From NCBI GenBank assembly GCA_002299865.1, contig DBNV01000115.1, forward strand, positions 1,234-14,968: a stretch of DNA of 13,735 nt. The letters run 5' to 3'. The notes under the pieces are model-generated. The model saw only the letters and a list, made by a program, of their open reading frames with translations, searched no databases and was not told the origin of the DNA. The stretch comes from Desulfonatronaceae bacterium UBA663. Lineage in GTDB: Bacteria; Desulfobacterota; Desulfovibrionia; Desulfovibrionales; Desulfonatronaceae. Shown here one piece after another: positions 1-6,824 of the stretch (position 1 is the first letter of the stretch; each line of letters starts with the position of its first letter). A program made the translations under genes and the position numbers.

Positions 1-55
1 GGCCGCTCTGCCCTGCACATCACCGGACTAAAGCCCCGCTTGAAAGGAGTTTGTC

Positions 56-1078
56 ATGAAAACAGCCAAGATCGGAATCAACGGATTCGGCCGCATCGGC
101 CGCCAAGTACTCAAGGCCATTTACGAAAAACATCGCAACACCCTGCAGGTGACGGCGGTGAACGACCTGTTCGACGTGGCCACTAACGTTCATCTCTTGA
201 AGCACGACACCAGCTATGGACGCTGGGATCACGAGGTCGAACCCGGAGAGGGAGGAATGCGTATCGGCGACTGGGTCGTGCGCAGCCATTTCGAAAGAGA
301 TCCCGCGCACATTCCCTGGCAAGAGGACGGGGTGGACATTGTTTTGGAATGTACAGGCATTTTTCGGACAAAGGCTGCCGCAAGCCTGCACCTGCAGGCC
401 GGCGCCAAAAAGGTGCTTATCTCCGCGCCAGCCAAGGACGAGGACATCACCGTTGTCCTCGGCGTGAATCAGGAGAAATACGATCCTCAGGCTCACCACG
501 TTGTTTCCAACGCCTCATGCACCACCAATTGTCTGGCCCCCCCGGTCAAGGTGATCCATGACGCCTTCGGGGTTGTTCAGGGTGCCATGACCACTGTGCA
601 TTCCTACACCAACGACCAGCGCATTCAGGATCTGCCGCACAAGGATCTGCGCCGGGCCCGGGCTGCGGCTTGCAACATCATCCCCACTTCCACCGGAGCG
701 GCCAAGGCCTTGGCCCTGGTCATCCCGGAACTGAAAGGGCGATTCGAGGGCTATTCCCTGCGCGTGCCCACGCCCACGGTTTCCATAGTGGATTGCTCCA
801 TCCTGCTGAGTAAAGAAACGACCACGGAGGAATTGCGCTCCATTCTTAAGTCGGCCGCTGAGGGGAGCCTCAAAGGAATCCTCGGCTATACCGAAACAAA
901 GTTGGTGTCTTCAGATTTTATCGGGGACGACCGTTCCAGCATCGTAGACGCGGAATTCACCAAGGTCATGGGCAACAAGGGTGCCATGATCAAGCTGGTG
1001 GCCTGGTACGACAACGAATGGGGGTATGCCTGCAGACTGGCGGACTTGGCGGCCCTAGTGGCGGCCAAGGGAATATAG
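56..1078 (+). CDS. gap: Glyceraldehyde-3-phosphate dehydrogenase, type I
   Basis: Cytosolic glycolytic/gluconeogenic enzyme that oxidises and phosphorylates glyceraldehyde 3-phosphate to 1,3-bisphosphoglycerate using NAD(P). The 340 residues match the usual family length. The N-terminal Rossmann motif INGFGRIGRQ (residues 8-17) and NDL (36-38, with the Asp usually linked to NAD preference) are present. The catalytic block SNASCTTNCLAP carries Cys155, and His182 lies in TTVHSYTNDQ. Further family signatures are HKDLRRARAA (195-204), IIPTSTGAAKA, and WYDNEWGYACRL near the C-terminus. Two small departures from common consensus are PPVKV after the catalytic block and RVPTPTVS where an Asn is commoner at the sixth position. 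The start is ATG 56, preceded by AAGGAG about nine bases upstream. mutL follows after only 29 bp, so the two are probably co-transcribed. Its promoter must lie left of or at the window edge. Confidence 0.97.
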   Translation: MKTAKIGINGFGRIGRQVLKAIYEKHRNTLQVTAVNDLFDVATNVHLLKHDTSYGRWDHEVEPGEGGMRIGDWVVRSHFERDPAHIPWQEDGVDIVLECTGIFRTKAAASLHLQAGAKKVLISAPAKDEDITVVLGVNQEKYDPQAHHVVSNASCTTNCLAPPVKVIHDAFGVVQGAMTTVHSYTNDQRIQDLPHKDLRRARAAACNIIPTSTGAAKALALVIPELKGRFEGYSLRVPTPTVSIVDCSILLSKETTTEELRSILKSAAEGSLKGILGYTETKLVSSDFIGDDRSSIVDAEFTKVMGNKGAMIKLVAWYDNEWGYACRLADLAALVAAKGI

Positions 1079-1107
1079 CGATAGTGGGCGATAGCGGCGG
1101 GATTAGG

Positions 1108-2931
1108 ATGTTCTCCAGGCCTCATTCCATACATGTCCTCCCCCCAGAGCTGCAAAACCAGATCGCGGCCGGAGAGGTGGTGGAGCGTCCGTCCAGCGTC
1201 CTTAAGGAGCTTCTTGAAAACAGCCTGGATGCGGAAGCCTGCCGCGTCCAGGTCCTGGTGGATCGGGGCGGCCAAGGCCTGATCCAGGTCCAGGACGATG
1301 GAGTCGGGATTCTTCCCGACGAGCTGGAGCTGGCCGTGACTCGTCACGCCACCAGTAAAATCGTCCGCCAGGAAGACCTGTTCAACCTGCGCAGCTTCGG
1401 CTTCCGAGGAGAGGCCTTACCCAGCATCGCCTCGGTTTCGCGCCTGAAGCTGACCTCAGCGACCACCGAGGGTGAGGACGCGTTCTTCATTGAGGTGGAC
1501 GCCAGCCGGGTCGTGAGCCAGGGGCCGGCTGCCATGGCCCGAGGCACGAAAGTCGAGGTGCGGGACTTGTTCATCAATGTCCCGGCCAGACTCAAATTCC
1601 TGAAGACTCCGGCCACCGAGGGCAAGCGCTGCCAGGACGTTTTTTGTCGACTGGCCCTGACTCGTCTGGACGTGCATTTCGAATATGTCGTCGGGAGTCG
1701 CACGGCCTTGTCCATGCCGTCCACCGACGACCTGCGGCGGCGTCTGGAGCTGATCTGGCCGGACTCCGTGACGCAAAGCCTGCAGCCGGTGGGTTATGCA
1801 CAGGAAGAGATGCGTTTGGAAGGTCTGATCAGCGCCCCTCACAGCGTTCAAGGTCAGGCGGACCGACTCTTTTTGTACGTCAACGGCCGTCCGGTGCAGG
1901 ACAAACTGCTGTTGCGCGCGGTTCGGGACGCCTATCAAGGCCGGTTGCTGACGAGGGAATACCCTCAGGCCGCGCTTTTTTTGACCCTTCCTCCGGAAGA
2001 GGTGGACGTGAATGTCCACCCGGCCAAGGCCGAGGTCCGTTTTCGGAATCAGCAGGGCGTTTTTTCCGTGGTTCGCCGTGGGGTGCTTCAGGCCCTGGAA
2101 CACCTCGAGGAACGACGATTTTTCGGTTCTTCCCTGGCGGATTCCACGGGTGCTGTCCAGGAACGTCCTCCTGCGGCGGACTCTTGGGGCAGACTTTTCT
2201 CCCCCTGCTCCCAGCCCGCCCAAACAAAACCAAAATTCGCGGCCTTGCGCGAGCAGCAACGCGAATTCGAGCAGACACCCTTGGCCTCGTCCTTCCCGGA
2301 GCATGTCCCCTGTTCTGCGCTCCGGGCTACAAGCCGGCAGATCGTCCCTGCCGTGCCCGACACGTTGCCTGAAACGCCCCTGACCCGGGCCGGAATGCGG
2401 TACCTGGGCCAGACCATCGACAGTTATCTCGTGCTGACTTCCCCGGACGGACTGATCCTGGTGGACCAGCACGCGGCCCACGAAAGGATCCTGTTGCAAA
2501 AATTGAAAAGCAGCGTCCGGCCCTTGCCCCGCGACCTTCTGCCGACCTTGGAAATATCTCTGCATCCGGCCCAACAGGATCGCCTGCGGGACCTCTGGGC
2601 GCAATTCTCGGAACTGGGTTTTCGGCTGGCCACCCCCAGGCCCGGCCTGTTGGAAGTTTGCGGCGTGCCCGAACATCTGGAGCCGCGTCAGGCGAGAGAG
2701 TTCCTGACTGAGGCCCTGGATGGCCGGGTGGCGGACATCGAAGCAATGTGGACCATGATGGTCTGCAAGACCGCGATCAAGGCGGGGCAAGCCTTGGCTG
2801 GTTCCGAAGCCCTGCACCTGTTGGAAGCTTGGCTGGAATGCCCGGACAGATCGTTTTGTCCCCACGGCCGGCCGATCATGCTTAGCCTGGGCCGTGGGGA
2901 CCTGGAGCGCATGTTTAAGCGTCGCGGGTAA
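1108..2931 (+). CDS. mutL: DNA mismatch repair protein MutL (endonuclease type)
   Basis: Mismatch-repair ATPase that links MutS recognition to strand processing. At 607 aa it has the full two-domain layout. The N-terminal GHKL ATPase shows NQIAAGEVVERP (17-28), ENSLDA with general base Glu37, DDGVGI (63-68), RHATSKI (79-85), FGFRGEALPSIAS (97-109), GTKVEVRDLFINVPAR, and DVNVHPAKAEVRF (300-312). A low-complexity linker spans about 335-428. The C-terminal dimerisation domain starts near YLGQTIDSYLV and carries metal-site motifs DQHAAHE (453-459), VCKTAIKAG (552-560) and CPHGRP (584-589), which mark the nicking class absent from E. coli MutL. In the DQHA(X)2E(X)4E motif the final Glu is Gln464. 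ATG 1108 places the conserved VLPPELQNQIAAGE block at the usual distance from the N-terminus, but it has no clear Shine-Dalgarno sequence. In-frame GTG 1084, with AAGGGA upstream, is the alternative. The last codons are duplicated in inverted orientation beyond rtcB. Confidence 0.96.
   Translation: MFSRPHSIHVLPPELQNQIAAGEVVERPSSVLKELLENSLDAEACRVQVLVDRGGQGLIQVQDDGVGILPDELELAVTRHATSKIVRQEDLFNLRSFGFRGEALPSIASVSRLKLTSATTEGEDAFFIEVDASRVVSQGPAAMARGTKVEVRDLFINVPARLKFLKTPATEGKRCQDVFCRLALTRLDVHFEYVVGSRTALSMPSTDDLRRRLELIWPDSVTQSLQPVGYAQEEMRLEGLISAPHSVQGQADRLFLYVNGRPVQDKLLLRAVRDAYQGRLLTREYPQAALFLTLPPEEVDVNVHPAKAEVRFRNQQGVFSVVRRGVLQALEHLEERRFFGSSLADSTGAVQERPPAADSWGRLFSPCSQPAQTKPKFAALREQQREFEQTPLASSFPEHVPCSALRATSRQIVPAVPDTLPETPLTRAGMRYLGQTIDSYLVLTSPDGLILVDQHAAHERILLQKLKSSVRPLPRDLLPTLEISLHPAQQDRLRDLWAQFSELGFRLATPRPGLLEVCGVPEHLEPRQAREFLTEALDGRVADIEAMWTMMVCKTAIKAGQALAGSEALHLLEAWLECPDRSFCPHGRPIMLSLGRGDLERMFKRRG
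2858..2901. repeat. Perfect 12-bp inverted repeat inside mutL 3' end
   Basis: GTCCCCACGGCC (2858-2869) and GGCCGTGGGGAC (2890-2901) are exact reverse complements separated by 20 bases. They would form a strong hairpin in mRNA or single-stranded DNA. They encode the region of CPHGRP through LGRGD, so part of the symmetry may be a coding accident. The right half lies inside the 57-bp segment that is duplicated downstream of rtcB. Confidence 0.7.
2869..2925 (+). repeat. 57-bp inverted repeat, copy 1 (mutL 3' end)
   Basis: This segment, running from CGGCCGATCATGCTT to TTTAAGCGTCGC, matches the reverse complement of 4486-4542 at 52 of 57 positions by manual alignment with no gaps. It encodes the conserved MutL C-terminus up to the last Arg pair before the stop. 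The two copies face each other and bracket rtcB. Confidence 0.9.
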
Positions 2932-2948
2932 GGAGAGTCTGAAACGTA

Positions 2949-4376
2949 ATGCATACGGCGTCCCTGAACAAAATCTCTTCCTGGCTCTGGGAGCTGCCCC
3001 GGACCGGCACGATGCGCGTCCCGGCGCTGATCTTTGGCGACCGGGCGCTGATCTCTGAGATGGACGAGACCGTCGGCCGGCAACTGGCCAACGTGGCCGC
3101 CCTGCCGGGCATCGTCCGTGCGGCTCTGGCCATGCCCGACGCCCACAGCGGTTTTGGTTTTCCCATCGGCGGAGTGGCTGCTTTTGATCCTGATCAGGGC
3201 GGGGTGATCTGCATGGGGGGGGTGGGCTACGACATCTCCTGCGGAGTGCGCGTCCTGCATGCCGGCATGCGGCGGGAGGAGATCCAGCCCCATTTGCAGG
3301 AGCTGATGGATCAGTTGCATCAGTTGGTGCCCTCGGGGGTCGGCAAGACCGGCGCCATCGCCTTGAAACCTTCGGAACTGGACCAAGCCCTGACCTTGGG
3401 TGCCCGGTGGGCCGTTAAAAAAGGGTTTGGGAATCGGGAAGACCTGGCGCGTCTGGAGGATGGCGGGGTCATGGCCGGTGCGGAACCGCAAAGCGTTTCC
3501 CCGCGGGCCAGGGCGCGGGAGAAGCGGCAGATGGGCACCCTGGGCGCGGGGAACCACTACCTGGAAATCCAGGTCGTCGAGCACGTCTTGGACAAGGCCT
3601 CGGCACAGGCCTTGGAATTGTCCGTAGATGACGTGCTCATCTCGGTGCACTGCGGATCACGCGGTCTCGGGCACCAGATCGGAACGGACTACATTCAGAT
3701 TCTCGGTCGGGCGGCTAGGCGCTACGGCATTCCCGTTCCTGAACGGGAATTGGTCTGCGCGCCCATCCTATCCGACGAGGGACGGGCGTACTTTCAGGCT
3801 ATGGCCTGCGGCGCGAATTACGCCATGGCCAATCGGCAGGCGATCACCCATCTTGTCCGGGAGATCTTTGCCAGGGTTGTGCCCGGCGCCAAGGTGCGCA
3901 CCTTGTTCGAAGTCAGCCACAACACCTGCCGACGGGAGGAACATGTTGTGGACGGACGCGTGAAGACCCTGTTCGTGCATCGCAAGGGCGCCACCCGCGC
4001 TTTCGGACCGGGCAGTCTTGAAACGGCCGAGGCGTTCCGCGCCCTGGGCCAACCCATTCTGGTCGGCGGAAGCATGGGTACGGCTTCGTATGTGCTGCTT
4101 GGACAAAAGGACAGCGAGGTCGCGTTTTACTCGGCCAGCCACGGCTCGGGCCGAGCCTTGAGCCGCTCTCAGGCTTTGAAGCGTGCCAAAGGCCGGGATG
4201 TGTTGGACGCCCTGACCGCTCGGGGCATCCTCATCCGCACGGATCATCTGCGCGGCCTGGCCGAGGAGGCGCCTGCCGCCTACAAGGATATCCACCAAGT
4301 GGTGGAAGCCACGGCCCAGGCGGGCTTGGCCCGAAAAGTGGCCTGTCTTGCGCCCCTGGCCTGCCTGAAAGGGTGA
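2949..4376 (+). CDS. rtcB: RtcB RNA ligase (3'-phosphate / 2',3'-cyclic phosphate type)
   Basis: GTP- and Mn2+-dependent ligase that joins RNA ends bearing 3'-phosphate or 2',3'-cyclic phosphate to 5'-OH ends, acting in tRNA splicing or RNA repair. The 475 residues are full length without an intein. Visible motifs are MPDAHSGFGFPIGG (62-75), GGVGYDISCGVR with metal ligands Asp95 and Cys98, GAGNHYLE with His203, HCGSRGLGH with His234, EVSHNTCR with His324, RKGATRAFGPG, GGSMGTASYVL, and SHGSGRALSR with His398, the residue guanylylated in this family. The first four ligand positions coincide with the numbering of the Pyrococcus enzyme. The start is ATG 2949, with GGAGAG eleven bases upstream just after the mutL stop; the gap to mutL is 17 bp. 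No archease or RtcA/RtcR partner is present. The gene is bracketed by an inverted duplication of the mutL 3' end. Confidence 0.97.
   Translation: MHTASLNKISSWLWELPRTGTMRVPALIFGDRALISEMDETVGRQLANVAALPGIVRAALAMPDAHSGFGFPIGGVAAFDPDQGGVICMGGVGYDISCGVRVLHAGMRREEIQPHLQELMDQLHQLVPSGVGKTGAIALKPSELDQALTLGARWAVKKGFGNREDLARLEDGGVMAGAEPQSVSPRARAREKRQMGTLGAGNHYLEIQVVEHVLDKASAQALELSVDDVLISVHCGSRGLGHQIGTDYIQILGRAARRYGIPVPERELVCAPILSDEGRAYFQAMACGANYAMANRQAITHLVREIFARVVPGAKVRTLFEVSHNTCRREEHVVDGRVKTLFVHRKGATRAFGPGSLETAEAFRALGQPILVGGSMGTASYVLLGQKDSEVAFYSASHGSGRALSRSQALKRAKGRDVLDALTARGILIRTDHLRGLAEEAPAAYKDIHQVVEATAQAGLARKVACLAPLACLKG
3729..3750. repeat. 22-bp near-perfect palindrome inside rtcB
   Basis: ATTCCCGTTC (3729-3738) and GAACGGGAAT (3741-3750) are exact inverted 10-mers around a CT centre. 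They encode the IPVPEREL stretch of RtcB. The symmetry is real in the sequence, but no function can be assigned; it may be coincidental codon use. Confidence 0.55.
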
Positions 4377-4404
4377 AACTTTGTCCCGTCCAGGCTATTT
4401 TTTT
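4363..4404 (+). terminator. Probable intrinsic terminator of rtcB
   Basis: GCCTG (4363-4367) pairs with CAGGC (4391-4395), with an inner GGG/CCC pairing between them, and a run of seven T follows at 4398-4404. The left arm lies in the last rtcB codons. The stem is interrupted and the loop long, so this is a moderate candidate. It would end the gap-mutL-rtcB transcript. Confidence 0.45.
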
Positions 4405-4485
4405 GCTCTGCCAAGCCACTCTTCGGCCTGAATGCAAAAAAACTCGCTGAAAAGCTGTTGCAAAAGCGCAGCGCCGTGCATGCAT

Positions 4486-4566
4486 GCGACGCTTAAATAT
4501 CCGCTCCAGGTCCCTGCGGCCTAGGCTAAGCATGATCGGCCGATATCGTCCGCAGCAATCCGGACA
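4486..4566 (-). pseudogene. Inverted, truncated copy of the mutL 3' end
   Basis: Read on the minus strand this 27-codon segment translates as CPD-CCGRY-RPIMLSLGR-RDLERIFKRR. It aligns to the C-terminus of MutL in this window (CPD..., then RPIMLSLGR-GDLERMFKRR) with a two-residue deletion. Over the gapless 57 bp (4486-4542) there are five base differences; three are synonymous and two give Gly-to-Arg and Met-to-Ile. In place of Gly-stop the frame runs on into unrelated residues (MHARRC), and upstream of CPD there is an in-frame stop and no homology. It is therefore a gene-end fragment, not a gene. Its outer edge touches the region just before zupT. Origin could be duplication with inversion, or residue of a related mutL allele. 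Confidence 0.85.
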
Positions 4567-4601
4567 TGAATCGTAGCGATGCTAATGTTGGGGGGCAAAT
4601 G

Positions 4602-5393
4602 ATGGAAAACAACCTACTGCTGGCCTTTTCCCTGACCGCCCTGGCCACTGGTTTTGGCAGTATCATCGCTTTTTTCTCCAAACGCGAGAACAAGCTCTTT
4701 TTGGCCGTGTCCCTGGGCTTTTCCGCCGGGGTGATGATCTATGTCTCCTTCGTAGAGATGCTGCCCAAGGCCCTGGAACTGCTGGAACCCGGACACGGTG
4801 AACACGCGGCCGCCTGGATCATGGCCGCCGGCTTTTTCGTCGGGATACTGTTCATCGGGGTCGTTGACCGCCTGGTCCCTGAGTACGAAAACCCCCATGA
4901 AATCCGTTCGGTCAGGGAGATGTGGCCGGACATGGCCAAGCGCAAGCTGCACCGCATGGGCGTATTCGCGGCCCTGGCCATTGCCATCCACAACTTTCCC
5001 GAGGGCATGGCCACGTTTTTCGCCGCCCTGCACGACCCGGCCCTGGGCGTGGCCATTGCCGTAGCCGTGGCTCTGCACAACATCCCCGAGGGCATTGCCG
5101 TGGCCGTGCCCATCTACTACGCCACGGGCAACCGCAAAAAGGCCTGCTGGCTCTCCTTCCTGTCCGGCCTGGCTGAGCCCCTGGGCGCGGTCATCGGATA
5201 CCTGATCCTGCGCCCATTCTTCTCGGACACGGTGTTCGGCCTGGTCTTCGCCGGCGTAGCCGGGATCATGGTCTTCATTTCCATTGACGAGCTTTTTCCC
5301 GCAGCCAAGGAGTACGATCAGGGCCATGCGCCCATCTATGCTCTGATCGCCGGGATGATGATCATGGCCTTAAGCCTGCTCTTGCTGATATAG
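4602..5393 (+). CDS. zupT: ZIP-family divalent metal transporter (ZupT-like)
   Basis: Inner-membrane importer of Zn2+ and possibly Fe2+ or other divalent metals. The 263-residue protein is almost entirely hydrophobic with about eight membrane segments. The two metal-binding helices are HNFPEGMATF (His130-Glu134) and HNIPEGIAVA (His159-Glu163), the hallmark of the GufA/ZupT branch; MLPKAL (53-58), GLAEPLGAVIGYL and the late SIDELFPAAKEY also match this branch. The loop before the first metal helix (about 91-118) is short and charged instead of His-rich. The start is uncertain: ATG 4602 has GGGGGG (4590-4595) at six bases, ATG 4599 is adjacent, and ATG 4566 would add 12 residues overlapping the mutL-like fragment. 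The gene appears to stand alone, with terminator-like hairpins on both sides. No Zur-type operator was recognised. Confidence 0.92.
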   Translation: MENNLLLAFSLTALATGFGSIIAFFSKRENKLFLAVSLGFSAGVMIYVSFVEMLPKALELLEPGHGEHAAAWIMAAGFFVGILFIGVVDRLVPEYENPHEIRSVREMWPDMAKRKLHRMGVFAALAIAIHNFPEGMATFFAALHDPALGVAIAVAVALHNIPEGIAVAVPIYYATGNRKKACWLSFLSGLAEPLGAVIGYLILRPFFSDTVFGLVFAGVAGIMVFISIDELFPAAKEYDQGHAPIYALIAGMMIMALSLLLLI

Positions 5394-5406
5394 TTGACCA
5401 AAGCGG

Positions 5407-5434
5407 TTGCCAAATGTCCACAGGGTATTACAAT
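5407..5434 (+). promoter_or_regulatory. Candidate sigma70-type promoter
   Basis: TTGCCA (5407-5412) and TACAAT (5429-5434) are separated by 16 bp, each one base from consensus. A transcript would start near 5441 and have a leader of about 100 nt before the small CxxC-protein gene. Two hairpins lie in that leader: CCCCG/CGGGG (5446-5461) and the terminator-like stem at 5483-5511. Confidence 0.45.
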
Positions 5435-5482
5435 GTTCTTTACTTCCCCGCGCTAACGGGGCATGATCTCTGCAATCTCATC

Positions 5483-5511
5483 GAAGGTGCCGCAAGCGGT
5501 CGCCTTTTTTT
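5483..5511 (+). terminator. Intrinsic terminator-like hairpin between zupT and the CxxC gene
   Basis: AAGGTGCCGC pairs with GCGGTCGCCTT (one bulge, CAAG loop), followed by a run of seven T ending at 5511. It lies about 90 bp after the zupT stop and downstream of the candidate promoter at 5407-5434. It may terminate zupT, or act as an attenuator in the leader of the next operon. Confidence 0.6.
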
Positions 5512-5545
5512 GACTTGCACCGCCCCAAGACATTAAGGAGAGACC

Positions 5546-5875
5546 ATGGAAAAACGCAGGAGTGATCACACTCAAGGCTGCAGGAACAGACCCTCCGTGC
5601 CCAGCTGCAGCCCGAATTCAAATAAGACGAAAAAATTTGATCCGGAACTGATGTTCGTGGAATGCCATAAGTGCGGCCAGCCCCTGCTCTGGAACGAAGG
5701 CGAGGCCAGCCAGATCGTGAAGCAGTCCGGGATCGACGCCAAAAAGCTTGACGCCCAGTGCCTGATTCTGGCCGAGGGCTGTCCCCAGTGCTCGCCCGGC
5801 GAGGGCGGGTACATGGTCCGGGTGGTCCGTCTCCGGGAGGACGGGTACAAGGACCTCAAGGAACAGGGCAACTGA
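5546..5875 (+). CDS. Small conserved-looking protein with two CxxC pairs (zinc-ribbon-like)
   Basis: The family of this 109-residue soluble protein is not recognised. The first 30 residues are polar and probably disordered, with Cys12 and Cys21. The core has two CxxC knuckles, CHKC (40-43) and CPQC (79-82), spaced 35 residues apart, which is a plausible zinc-ribbon metal site. Between them is an amphipathic segment, ASQIVKQSGIDAKKLDAQCLIL. A basic/hydrophobic strand, GYMVRVVRLREDGYKDL, follows the second knuckle. There is no signal peptide or membrane segment. ATG 5546 is supported by AAGGAG about seven bases upstream. The gene begins the lipA run, with lipA starting 18 bp after its stop, so co-transcription is likely. 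A regulatory or metal-handling role is possible, but no function is claimed. Confidence 0.8.
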   Translation: MEKRRSDHTQGCRNRPSVPSCSPNSNKTKKFDPELMFVECHKCGQPLLWNEGEASQIVKQSGIDAKKLDAQCLILAEGCPQCSPGEGGYMVRVVRLREDGYKDLKEQGN

Positions 5876-5893
5876 TTCTCACTTTTTCCGCTC

Positions 5894-6793
5894 ATGCATG
5901 CTCATTGTCATGCCACGCCCGCAGTCGGGGCGCGACGCAAGCCGCCCTGGCTGCGGGTGCGCCTGCCCAGGGACCGGCGCTTCGCCGATCTGGACGAGGC
6001 CTTGCGGGGTCTGAGCCTTTCCACGGTCTGCCGAAGCGCGCGTTGCCCGAACATCAGTGCATGCTTCTCCAGGGGCACGGCCACGTTTCTGATCCTTGGC
6101 GAGGTCTGCACCCGCAACTGTACTTTCTGCAACATCACCTCGGGCCGGCCCAGCCCTCCCAGCCCGGACGAACCTGAACGGATCAGCAAGGCCGTGCAGG
6201 GGATGGGTATTTCCCACGCGGTGCTCACTTCCGTAACCCGGGACGATCTGCCCGACGGAGGGGCGGGCCACTTGGCGCGGGTCATTGCCCGGCTCAAGGC
6301 CGACCATCTCGGCCTGTGCGTGGAGGCCCTGGTCTCCGACTTCCAGGGCAATCGGCAGGCTCTGGCCGTGGTTCTGGAGTCCGGGGTGGACATCCTCAAC
6401 CATAATGTGGAAACCGTGCCCGAACTCTACGCCGCAGTCCGGCCCCAGGCCGAATACAGTCGCAGCCTTGCACTGTTGGACGCGGTGCGCTATCTGGCAC
6501 CCGGCGTCCGTTCCAAGAGCGGACTGATCCTGGGGCTCGGAGAGACCGAGGCGCAGCTTGTCCGAGTCTTTAAGGATCTGGCCGGGGTCGACTGTCACAT
6601 TCTGACCATGGGCCAGTATCTGGCCCCTTCTCCCGCGCATTATCCGGTGCAGCGTTTTCTTCCCCCGGAGGAGTTCGAGGAACTCGGGGCGTTGGCCCGC
6701 AAGGCGGGTATTCCCGTGGTCTTTTCCGCGCCCTTGGTGCGCAGCAGTTATTATGCGGCCGAAATAGCCGCAATTTGGACCGGCATGCCTTAA
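5894..6793 (+). CDS. lipA: Lipoyl synthase
   Basis: Radical-SAM enzyme that inserts two sulfurs into protein-bound octanoyl chains to make lipoyl groups. The 299 residues are normal length. The auxiliary cluster motif CX4CX5C is C46-RSAR-C51-PNISA-C57, and the radical-SAM CX3CX2C motif is C72-TRN-C76-TF-C79. Other family features are PDEPERISKAV, LTSVTRDDLPDGGA, LNHNVETVPELYAAVRP (with Tyr-Ala where Tyr-Pro-Arg variants are common), KSGLILGLGET, LTMGQYLAPS, and the C-terminal RSSY, whose Ser ligates the auxiliary cluster. ATG 5894 has no good Shine-Dalgarno nearby; translation may be coupled to the CxxC gene ending at 5875. aguB begins 31 bp downstream. The matching octanoyltransferase lipB is two genes further on, separated by aguB and aguA. 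Confidence 0.96.
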   Translation: MHAHCHATPAVGARRKPPWLRVRLPRDRRFADLDEALRGLSLSTVCRSARCPNISACFSRGTATFLILGEVCTRNCTFCNITSGRPSPPSPDEPERISKAVQGMGISHAVLTSVTRDDLPDGGAGHLARVIARLKADHLGLCVEALVSDFQGNRQALAVVLESGVDILNHNVETVPELYAAVRPQAEYSRSLALLDAVRYLAPGVRSKSGLILGLGETEAQLVRVFKDLAGVDCHILTMGQYLAPSPAHYPVQRFLPPEEFEELGALARKAGIPVVFSAPLVRSSYYAAEIAAIWTGMP

Positions 6794-6824
6794 GAGGACA
6801 ATTTTCACTCCTGCCAAGCGAGTC

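Noticed and set aside
1456..2865. Long antisense open frame across mutL (469 codons)
   Set aside because: It is opposite a clearly recognised gene, has biased Gln/Arg/Gly-rich composition typical of frames antisense to GC-rich codons, and no family resemblance.
4231..4533. Minus-strand frame beginning MLSLGRRDLER as a possible small gene
   Set aside because: Its first residues are the duplicated MutL tail; the rest is antisense to the end of rtcB and intergenic DNA, so it is a fragment running on, not a gene.
2869..4542. rtcB as an integrated element with attL/attR
   Set aside because: Integration sites produce direct repeats; these copies are inverted and no integrase lies between them, so a standard att interpretation does not fit.
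5435..5545. Known riboswitch class in the leader of the CxxC gene
   Set aside because: The two hairpins do not show a consensus I recognise (checked mentally against fluoride and mini-ykkC/guanidine types), so only a generic leader/attenuator possibility is recorded.
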